A stretch of 64,000 nt of DNA from Sabellastarte sp. h YS-2021 (taxonomy: Eukaryota; Annelida; Polychaeta; Sabellida; Sabellidae), in assembly GCA_964017235.1 (NCBI GenBank), contig OZ024938.1, positions 5,013,454 through 5,077,453 of the forward strand, written 5' to 3'. The notes beneath the pieces are model-generated. The model was not told where the DNA came from. It ran no database searches and saw only the letters and a program-made list of their open reading frames with translations. Numbering within the stretch: the first letter of the stretch is position 1; each line of letters opens with the position of its first letter. Shown in pieces: positions 33,540 through 41,520 of this stretch. A program made the position numbers and the translations under genes.

Positions 33540-35450
33540 TCATTTGTCGTACTCTCATTTTCTATTCCGGACAGTATCTCAAAGATGGTGTGTCAGATTG
33601 AATTCAAATTTGACATGTGGATGTAACTGGTCCTGAGGGTGAGGTTAAACTCCCACTGGTAACATACTTATCTTGAGTTAATTTTTTTATTTTCCAGACA
33701 GTATCTCCAAAATGGGTTGATGAATTCAATTCCAATTTGCAATGTGCTTGTAACTGGTTTTCAAGGTATGGCCTATTTTAAGTTGACGTTAAGCTTCCAC
33801 GTATTAAAACGTTATTTCTTGAGTTTACATCTTTTATTTTTCCATAGAGTACACTGAAAATAACTTGTATATGTAACTGTCCATAGGTAATTGTTGTACA
33901 ATAAGGTGACCTTAAGCTCCCAGTAATAAAGAATTATATTCACTTTAACGTTGACACTTGTTGAACAGTATTTCACATACTGTGCAATTCTGTGCATGTT
34001 TCTGTTGTGAATGTAACAAACCTTGAACAAAACCTTCAGAAAGAGATAACTTATAACTTCTTACCTTAAAGTAACATTGACTTTAAGGTTGGTTCAATTG
34101 TTTTGGTGTTTGGAAGCTATTTGATGTGCTGAGATTTTTTCATTGATATTCATCATGTACATAACTTTACACAAAAAGAAAAAGGTCTCTTTTGTAAGGT
34201 TACAATAAATTGCTGATATTTTAGAAACTTATGATTTTAAGGTTGTAACAATTTGGTATCATTCAGCTGTGATAGATCACCTATAGGGCCAGCATCGTCA
34301 TCACAATTTGTTTACGGAAAATATGTGAAAAATTGCTTGTAGGATGAAATTCAAATTTGCCGTCAGGGTGTTGCTGGTCATCGATATATGCCTTATTTTA
34401 AATTTATGTTAAAATCTCATATAATACATTTAAATGGAATCTTACTTTTGCGATTTTTGGGCAACAACTTAAAGATGGCTTCACAGATGCAAATCAGATT
34501 TGGTACGTGGGAGTAACTGGTCAAGGTATGGCCCACTTTAAGGTGACCTTTAACTCCTAGTGATAATATAACTATATTGAATTTAAATTTTTCAAATTCT
34601 GGAGAGTATTTCAATGTTGAATGACCAATTTGATTTAAATTTGATATGTTGATGTATGTAGTCCTAAAGGTGTGCCCTATTTTAAGGCGACCTTAAACTC
34701 CCATGTGTGAAAGAGTGTTTCTGTGCTCAACTTTTCCTATGATTCCACAAAGTATACCTAAATGCATGACATATTGCATCTCTATTTTTCAGATTTTAAG
34801 CACCTTTAAATTTTGGCTATAAGTAGCCTTGAACAGAGTCCACATGGTTAACATGACCTTAAATTTTAACATTTGCATTGACTTAGATTCAAATTAAGAT
34901 CCAGGCAAATTTCTATGATGTTTTGGCAATATTAAAGTGATAGTTTAGAGTTTCATTTAAATTAAACATGTACATGTATCTAGACCAAAACATGATCTTT
35001 ATTGTAATGTTATCATAAAAACCGGAAAAAAGTTAAAAAGTTAAAAGAGTACTTAAGTTTAAGGTTACAAGTTATTTCAATTAACATATCCATCCTGCTG
35101 GACATGGATATCATTTTTATTTTCCCTTTAAATGACCCTTTATTGCTGCCCATTTACAGGTACAGTTTTTTACGTGTCTCAGCTAAATTTGTTGTGGAGG
35201 TTTAATGGCATGAGAGTTTGTGTGTGATTGCTTTCGAGGCAATATGTGGCAAGTGTTGCCATGGCAACACTTTCTCATGTTTCTTGGACTTTAATATCTT
35301 TTTTGGGGTTCTTTGCATTCGAAACCCTTGTCTGGATTGGCGCTGATTAGCTATTTAACGATAACTGGCAGCAGGTGTTGCAACACTTTCTTATGTTTCT
35401 ATGTTGTGCATATAAAAGTCCTAAACAAGACCTGTATGGTCAAGTGAACT
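33540..35450. repeat. Decayed tandem array, unit about 140-190 bp
   Basis: A recurring pattern is visible. It starts with CAGTATCTC(C/A)AA, continues with GAATTCAAATTTGACATGTG, then TGTAACTGGTC, then GG(T)ATGGCCTATTTTAAG, GTGACCTTAAACTCCCA and a T-rich spacer. Clear units start near 33570, 33697, 34440 and 34600, with weaker ones between and after. Units differ by many substitutions and indels, so the array is old. The short frames in it are not genes. Confidence 0.6.
35253..35270. promoter_or_regulatory. Perfect palindromic X-box (RFX-type) motif
   Basis: GTGTTGCCATGGCAACAC is an 18-bp perfect palindrome containing GTTGCC-AT-GGCAAC, the ideal RFX X-box half-sites. A shortened copy of its surroundings (TGTTGCAACACTTTCT) occurs near 35372, so it may come from repeat sequence. 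No adjacent gene is known. Confidence 0.35.
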
Positions 35451-36529
35451 AACACTCCACAAGGTTAGACTTTGCTTGACTTTGCTGTCCCACAAAATGT
35501 TGGACAAATGGAAGTCCTTCTTTCCTCCATGAAGAGAGGAGGCAGACAAGACAGGATATCTTGCACAATGTGTTAATTTGTATGGTCATATGACTAGCAT
35601 TTTAAGGTATATTTTTCAACAAGGTGGGGCTTCACCATGAATCAATCCTTCTGAAAGATGGTCTGGATCTACAAAAATACTGCAAGTGGGCTAACTATTT
35701 CTGTCTATCTGGTGACATTTTTGTCCGTTCGAATTTCATCCGCTTCAGTCTTTAACCAAATCTAGTGACAGAGTACATTTCTACTGAAATCTTGTTTTAC
35801 ATTTGTCTCTGATGTTGCTCTGCACATTATTACTAATAACTGCAAACACTTTTACTGTGATTGGTTTAGAAAGTGTATCAATGAACTGACATACTACAAG
35901 ATATAAGCTTCATATTACAAATTTACCACCAACTAAGAAAATGGAAAAATTGTTTTACTTTATCATTCTTCTCACAAAATGTTAAAACTTGTATTGGCTG
36001 TAATGTCAAACATGCTGTGTGTTAGGCAGATATAGTTGCAGTTCTGGTCAGGGCTGAAATTGCTAAACCATAACTTCATAAAGACCGTTGTTAGCCATGT
36101 GTACAATTGGCTGCTCTAGGTTTTCACGGGAAAATTTAAGATTAGTATTAATCATAGCGATAATCAATACATGGTGGTGTCAAATATTCTAAATAAATGC
36201 AACCAAAAATTGGTGATGTGAGAGGCTTATTCTGTCATGAACCTTTTCTTCAGTATGACATTAGTTATGAAAGATACACTTCAGATTGTGATGTTGGTGT
36301 TTGTATGTCACAGCTGTAATTGGCCAAATAACAATGGTGTGACATCATATTGATGTTATCTAGTTTCATGTACTTTGTTATTTTTTCAATAGCATATCTG
36401 CTATTGGCTATTTTCACACTCTTGCAAGATTCCTGATTTCAGCTTTACCTCATTTCTTGTGTTGTTTAGCGCATTCAACATCATTATGTCATGTTATGTG
36501 GGTGTTCCACCACACGACTAAGGCTCCCG

Positions 36530-37075
36530 ATTAAGGGTTTTTGGGGGTCGGTTTGAAATATTTGCTTAGTCCCAGACCTTCTGTAAGGGTCGGTTGTGGT
36601 CGGTTGGGGCCGTGTGAAAAATCAAACATGTTTGATATTTCACACGACTACAACCGATTCCTATTTCCCGCCGTCAACAAAATGTCCAGTCCCAGGCGTC
36701 CTCAGGCCTCCTCAGACCCAAATTTACAGAGTCGGTTGTTGTCCCAGGCGTCCTGCGACCCTTAGTCCCAGACCTCCGTAGCTTAGTCCCAGGAGGCCGG
36801 TTCTTAATCCCAGACTCAAATATGATGCGTATGAATTTCATGCGTCTGAAAGTGAGTCGGTTGCATTAGTCCCCGGAAGCCTCAGACCGTCTGCGGTGTC
36901 CTGCGACCCAAAAATCAAGGTCTGGGACTAAGAACCGACTAAGGGTAACCGACCCTAACCGATCCAAACCGGCCTCCCCAGGACGCCTGGGACCACGCAT
37001 TTTCAGTCTGCGGCGGCCTGAGGACGCCCCAGGCGGCCTGGGACTAACAACCGATTAAGAACCGACTGTTTTCCG
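36530..37075. repeat. Left subterminal repeat array of the Harbinger element
   Basis: GC-rich sequence built from short motifs in both orientations: TAGTCCCAGACC (36567-36578, 36763-36774; complement 36919-36930), AACCGAC/GTCGGTT, and GGCGTCCT-CAGG types. The same vocabulary fills 41130-41470 at the other end. Such arrays are typical binding sites for the Myb/MADF partner or transposase. Confidence 0.7.
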
Positions 37076-37116
37076 CGCGTTGGAAATTAAAACGAGGCAA
37101 TGAGCAGGTCTGGGAC

Positions 37117-37124
37117 TATATAAG
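37117..37124 (+). promoter_or_regulatory. TATA box of the MADF gene
   Basis: TATATAAG lies 174 bp before the ATG at 37298. It is fused to a copy of the subterminal motif, GGTCTGGGACTA at 37107-37118, so a protein bound there would compete with the basal machinery. Confidence 0.6.
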
Positions 37125-37297
37125 CGACCGCGCACACATTGTCGTTGTTACTGACTGTTTGGCTACTGAGAGACGTGTGTCACTGATTTGTAGGGGTTTT
37201 CAGTTTTTATTTTACATTTTATATACTTGAGCTTAAGGCAAATTTCACAGTTAGGAGACACATTTTACTATTTTTTTATTATTTTGTCGACTGGATC

Positions 37298-38515
37298 ATG
37301 AGAAAAGAGAAAGGAGGGAAGAGAGGAAGGAAAAAGATGGATGAGAGGGAGAAGGAAAGTCAAGTAGAGGAGAGGAGTGAGGTTATTACAGAAGAAGGAA
37401 GTGAGAGGAGAGAGGAGGAGGAGATTCAGGAAGATCCAGCTATTGGGGAAGCTGTGGCAGAAGAAGAAGAGAGGTGTGAGGAAGATCCGGAGTGCCATTC
37501 TTCAGCCAAGAGAGCCAGGGTGTGTGCCACTTTTACAGACAGTGATGAAGTTTCCATTGTAGAATTCGTCAAGCTGCACCCTGAACTGTATGACAAGGAA
37601 CATTCACGTTTCCACGACAGGAACAGAAGAGAGGCTCTCTGGGCAGAAATATCTGCAGAACTTAAGCTCCAGCCCTTTGATGTGAGAAGGTGGTTTGAGT
37701 CCCAGCGAACCCGTTATGGAAAGCTGTCTAAGCTCCAATCTGGCCAAGCCCCGAGGGAGATGACCAAGAGACAGTCCTGGGTCTACCAACAGATGGGTTT
37801 TCTTAAAACCCACATCAGAAGAAAGGGGGCCAATAGAAGTTCAGGTTTTGAGGCCAGTCCAAATACCAGCAAGCAGGACGAATCACGTGGGTCAACTACT
37901 GACACAGAACACCTCGAGTCAAGTGTCCTGAGGGAGAGGAGTCAGTCCATCATTACATCAACACCCGTTTCAACTACAGACTCCAAGATTCTCGAACACT
38001 TTGAGCAGATGAGGACACTTATCTCAGGTTTTATGCATCAGAAGTCAGACAGGCAGCCTTTCTTTGACTACGTGGCATCAGAGGCCGAAAAGATGACTCA
38101 AGAAGAATTCGAAGAATTAAAGGGCAAGATATTCAGAGATATCGAAAATATTAAGAGTAACCGCAGACGTCAGCCATTGCCCAGAAGATCAGCCACTGTT
38201 ACCACGGAGTCCCAGAGGGTCGGCCTACTGCCAACAACCACTCCACAGGCGTCAAGTTCTACTCAAGCAGCAGATAGCAGCAGTTTTGTGTACTATACAC
38301 CAAGCCCCATTGGCTTCAGCAACCCGACATCTGTCCTAACTGTACAGGACGAAGGGAGCAGACACAATCTGAGTGGAATCTTAAGCCAGCTACCAGATCT
38401 GACATCAACACAGATCGTCGAGCAGCCTCAGCAGCAGCAGCAACAACCGCAGCAGCAGCTCTTTACTATCACCACTTCAGCACCGCCTCAACAGCAGCAG
38501 CAGCCTCCTCAGTAG
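37298..38515 (+). CDS. Harbinger accessory DNA-binding protein (MADF type)
   Basis: An intact 405-residue protein. Residues 1-65 are highly charged (Lys/Arg, then Glu). Residues about 83-172 form a MADF/Myb-SANT-like DNA-binding domain, with FVKLHPELYDKEHSRFHDRN, LWAEI, WFESQRTRYGKL and the RRKG end. Residues 251-290 (FFDYVASEAEKMTQEEFEEL) resemble a BESS-like protein-interaction helix. The C-terminus is Ser/Thr-rich and then Gln/Pro-rich. In PIF/Harbinger elements the second protein binds the subterminal DNA and carries the transposase to the nucleus and ends; that role is inferred from the family and the shared element. The ATG is the first in frame after the TATA box. Confidence 0.88.
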   Translation: MRKEKGGKRGRKKMDEREKESQVEERSEVITEEGSERREEEEIQEDPAIGEAVAEEEERCEEDPECHSSAKRARVCATFTDSDEVSIVEFVKLHPELYDKEHSRFHDRNRREALWAEISAELKLQPFDVRRWFESQRTRYGKLSKLQSGQAPREMTKRQSWVYQQMGFLKTHIRRKGANRSSGFEASPNTSKQDESRGSTTDTEHLESSVLRERSQSIITSTPVSTTDSKILEHFEQMRTLISGFMHQKSDRQPFFDYVASEAEKMTQEEFEELKGKIFRDIENIKSNRRRQPLPRRSATVTTESQRVGLLPTTTPQASSSTQAADSSSFVYYTPSPIGFSNPTSVLTVQDEGSRHNLSGILSQLPDLTSTQIVEQPQQQQQQPQQQLFTITTSAPPQQQQQPPQ

Positions 38516-39309
38516 CCATCCAGTCAGGGCAGGTCTTTGACCTGCCAGGCCCTTTTCAGGGCCACCAAATCATCCAAAAACAATTATTCAGCTACGTGTT
38601 CTTCCAATTCCCCTCCCAAAACAAAAAAGTTCAGTACAAATACTTATCACAAGAAAAAAATAATTAAAGTCCAACACTTACACCACCCCAAACATGAAAC
38701 AAATAACCCATGGTACTACACATAACAAAAAAGGCCACATAAAAAAAAATTAAAAATAACTCCCAATATGGCCATTACTCAGCCCATTTTTAGATTAAAA
38801 TCCATGGGATAGTTTAAAATCTGTAATTGAAAAGTCCAACACTTACATCTTCCCTAGAGTTAAAAGGCATAATTACATACTTACCAACCCACAAACAGAC
38901 AAACCCAATACCAAACATAACCCCCAAATAACAAACCCAGTACCAAACCTAATACCCAACTACCCCAAAAAACCCAACCCCAGTAACCAACAAACACACA
39001 AACCCAAAAGTAAATAGAACCCATGCCAACGAACTGACAAAGTATTTAGCAAACACAATCCCCCATTATTGAAAGCAAAACTAGTTCCATGGTTATATTT
39101 TCCAAATTTTTGTGATTAGAAATGAATATTTAAAATTGAATATTTCCATAAAAAAATTTCTGCTACAAATAAGTTTCCCAGCCATGAAAAAAGGAAAATG
39201 TTTAAATTAGGATGTGGATTTGAAAATATATGAAATAATAATTCAATTTAGGATATTATGTGTGACTTTGTGTTTGGCTTTTGTTTAAGAGTGGGTTTGT
39301 CTGTTTGTT
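38516..39309. other. Harbinger intergenic region, plus-strand C/A-rich
   Basis: There is no supported gene. At about 38885-39015 the plus strand is strongly C/A-rich with AACCCA-type words and almost no G. It lies downstream of both genes' 3' ends and probably holds the 3' UTR of the MADF gene. Confidence 0.5.
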
Positions 39310-39645
39310 GGGTGAGTAAGTTGTGTTTGTCTGTTTGTCCGTCTCAAGAAGTTATGCTTGGCATGGGGTTTGTCTGTTTGTCCGTCTCAAGAAGTTATGC
39401 TTGGCATGGGGTTTGTCTGTTTGTCCGTCTCAAGAAGTTATGCTTGGCATGGGGTTTGTCTGTTTGTCCGTCTCAAGAAGTTATGCTTGGCATGGGGTTT
39501 GTCTGTTTGTCCGTCTCAAGAAGTTATGCTTGGCATGGGGTTTGTCTGTTTGTCCGTCTCAACAAGTTATGTTTGGCATGGGGTTTGTCTGTTTGTCCAT
39601 CTCAACAAGTTATGTTTGGCATGGGGTTTGTCTGTTTGTCCACAT
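39310..39645. repeat. 43-bp minisatellite, about 7.5 copies
   Basis: The unit (…GTCTCAAGAAGTTATGCTTGG…) repeats at 39351, 39394, 39437, 39480, 39523, 39566 and 39609, exactly 43 bp apart. The first five are nearly identical; the last two carry CAACAAGTTATG and GTTTGG variants. Because 43 is not a multiple of 3 and the unit has no stops, all three plus frames are open (39258-39647, 39323-39655, 39358-39651) and encode the same cyclic 43-residue peptide. These frames are not genes. Confidence 0.92.
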
Positions 39646-39675
39646 AGCTGATTAATTGTTTTTGGAATATTTGGT

Positions 39676-39716
39676 AGTCCTGAAAAGGACTGTTATAGTT
39701 AGTCCTGAAAAGGACT
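39676..39716 (-). terminator. Two tandem 16-nt stem-loops after the transposase stop
   Basis: On the minus strand AGTCCTTTTCAGGACT occurs twice, at 39701-39716 and 39676-39691, spaced 25 bp, starting 18 nt after the transposase stop codon. Each has a 6-bp stem and a TTTC loop. The size, loop, second G-C pair and last T-A pair match the animal histone mRNA 3' stem-loop (GGCTCTTTTCAGAGCC), although the first pair is A-T. No AATAAA is seen nearby on this strand. Function as an RNA 3' end signal is a hypothesis. Confidence 0.4.
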
Positions 39717-39733
39717 GTTTACTGCAACAGGAC

Positions 39734-41050
39734 TTATATTCTGCCATCTTGCCAGGCCACCGCTCCCTCATTATTGAAGTAGTCCTTCAGGTAATCCCTC
39801 TGTCTTTTGGCCTCTCTAGCAGGGTTTCTGTCTTGGCCACCACCAGCAGCACCACCAATCAATCCACAATCACCAGGCACATCATCATCATCATCATCAT
39901 CCCCCCCAGGCTGCTGACCAGCAGGTTGACCTTGATACTGGCTTCTGAGTATATTGTGCAGAACCACACAGGTCATGACCACTTCTCTAACTGTTTCTGG
40001 GGGTAGTTCAATGGTGGTCCTCATGACTCTAAATCTTGACACAAGGATGCCAAAAGCGTTCTCCACAACTCTCCTGCCCCTTGATATTCTGTAGTTGGCA
40101 ATCCTTTCCTCCCTTGTTAACAGCCTTCTGCCATAGGGTTTCATGAGCCAGGTCTTCAGGGCAAAGGCATCATCTGCCAAAATGAAGTAGGGGACATCTG
40201 TACCACCCTGTGTTATAGGAGCTGGGTCAGGGAAGCCTATCCTGCCATCTTCAATCCTCCTCTTCAGCTGAGAGGCATTAAATATCTGGGCATCTGAGCA
40301 AGACCCTTCTGTACCCACATCCACCCATCTGAATTTGTACTGCCCATCTACCAAGGCCAACATGACAATGGAAAAGAACCCCTTGTAGTTGTGGTAGAGG
40401 GCTCCAGAGTTCTTGGGTTTCTTCAGGGCCACATGCTTTCCATCCAGGGCTCCCAGGGCATGTGGAACATTCCACCTGATCCTGAATTCCCTCTCCAGTT
40501 CTTTCCACTCATCTGGGGTAGTAGGACATTTGAGGTACTCTCTGGTGAACTCATCCTGGATGGCCCTGCAGACCTCTGGTAGAAACTTGGAAATGGTGGA
40601 TCTGCCAACCCTGAACTGACAGGATAATGATGTGTATGACTCTCCAGTGGCCAGATATCTGATGGTGAGGGCTAACTTCTCCCCAACACTGATAGGAGCT
40701 CTGTAGTTGGTGGCCTGCCTGGCTAGACGTGGTTCCAGTCTGGTCTTCATCATTTCAAAGAATTCTGGGGTCATCCTCATGTAGTTGGTGAATCCTGGAA
40801 TATCTGTGGCATAAAGATCAGCCATAATGTTGTGGTAGGCCCCCCTCTCCTCTCTCTGCAGTAGCCATGGCCTGACCCACATGTTGTGCCTTCTTCTGGG
40901 TCTCTGTATGGGTGCTGGTGGTGCTGGTGGTGGTGGTGGTGGTTGCTGTGCTTGACGTAAAAAATGGAAATACATGATTATTTGTAAATGAATAAAAACC
41001 AAAAAAGCCCTAAGTTGTTGTTGAATCTGTCTTCCATTAAAAGGTGGCAT
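39734..41050 (-). CDS. PIF/Harbinger DDE transposase, intact
   Basis: An intact 438-residue protein. Residues 139-165 look like a helix-turn-helix (SYTSLSCQFRVGRSTISKFL). The DDE nuclease core has D203 in GALDGKHVALKKP, D293 in ILADDAF and E330 in RRVVENAFGIL. The conserved CVVLHNIL lies at 361-368, then a poly-Asp tract from an (ATC)n run. It would cut and join the element's ends with the MADF partner. Residues 13-31 are unusually hydrophobic (FLVFIHLQIIMYFHFL) and AT-rich, followed by poly-Pro, so a small unspliced intron there is possible. The start is the only ATG near a TATA-like run (complement of 41093-41108). Confidence 0.92.
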   Translation of the reverse strand: MPPFNGRQIQQQLRAFLVFIHLQIIMYFHFLRQAQQPPPPPPAPPAPIQRPRRRHNMWVRPWLLQREERGAYHNIMADLYATDIPGFTNYMRMTPEFFEMMKTRLEPRLARQATNYRAPISVGEKLALTIRYLATGESYTSLSCQFRVGRSTISKFLPEVCRAIQDEFTREYLKCPTTPDEWKELEREFRIRWNVPHALGALDGKHVALKKPKNSGALYHNYKGFFSIVMLALVDGQYKFRWVDVGTEGSCSDAQIFNASQLKRRIEDGRIGFPDPAPITQGGTDVPYFILADDAFALKTWLMKPYGRRLLTREERIANYRISRGRRVVENAFGILVSRFRVMRTTIELPPETVREVVMTCVVLHNILRSQYQGQPAGQQPGGDDDDDDDVPGDCGLIGGAAGGGQDRNPAREAKRQRDYLKDYFNNEGAVAWQDGRI

Positions 41051-41092
41051 CCTGGTGTGTTCCTAGAAAAGCAATGATGATTAGATCGCAAA

Positions 41093-41108
41093 TTTTATAT
41101 ATATATAC
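41093..41108 (-). promoter_or_regulatory. TATA-like run upstream of the transposase
   Basis: The minus strand reads TATATATATATAAAA, starting about 45-60 bp before the transposase ATG at 41050. It lies just inside the right subterminal repeats and is the likely core promoter. Confidence 0.45.
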
Positions 41109-41129
41109 CCAGAAAATCCAGCAACTTTG

Positions 41130-41470
41130 AAAAACAATAATCGGGGATCGTGGTCTGGGGAGGCCTGAGGAGGCCTGAGGACGCCTGAGGACGCCGGTAG
41201 TTAATCGTGTGTTAGTCGGCTCTTAGTCCCAGGAGGCCTGAGGCGTCCTGGGACCCAGTCGGTTTGTGTCCGACAGGATCGTGGTTGAAACCGACCCGAA
41301 AACTGGCTTAGTCGGTTCTTAGTCCCAGACCAGTCGGGGACTGTCTGCGGCCGCCTGAGGCGTCCTGAGGTGTCCTGAGGCGTCCTGGGGACGATCTGTT
41401 CTTAATCCCAGACTTTGAAACCGACCCAGTATTCCCGCCCATTTTTGTCTTTTTTCAACCGACTGTGCAC
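41130..41470. repeat. Right subterminal repeat array of the Harbinger element
   Basis: GC-rich repeats match those of the left end: GAGGCCTGAGGACGCCTGAG, GGCGTCCTGAGG repeats and TAGTCCCAGACC at 41320-41331. The GTCGGTT/AACCGAC words recur as well. Confidence 0.7.
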
Positions 41471-41520
41471 GATTAAGGGTCGCCGACAGGATCGGGGCTT
41501 AATCCTTTGGTGGAACAGGG

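Larger units (their letters stand above)
36503..41517. mobile_element. PIF/Harbinger transposon, apparently complete
   Basis: The ends are inverted repeats: left TGTTCCACCA from 36503, right its complement ending at 41517, with weaker matching (GAYTAAG then CCGAT) to about 28 bp. A GGG lies immediately outside both ends (36500-36502, 41518-41520), matching the 3-bp duplication of Harbinger elements, though TWA is the more usual target. Inside are two convergent intact genes, a MADF-type DNA-binding protein (plus) and a DDE transposase (minus), GC-rich subterminal repeats at both ends, and a minisatellite between the 3' ends of the genes. Length is 5,015 bp. Nothing visible prevents activity. 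Confidence 0.9.

Noticed and set aside
37298-38515. MADF protein as a host transcription factor gene
   Set aside because: It lies inside the inverted ends of the Harbinger element beside its transposase, which fits the known two-gene layout.
39258-39655. Repetitive Cys/Val/Leu-rich protein gene
   Set aside because: Three frames are open only because a 43-bp unit has no stops; no start context or domain.
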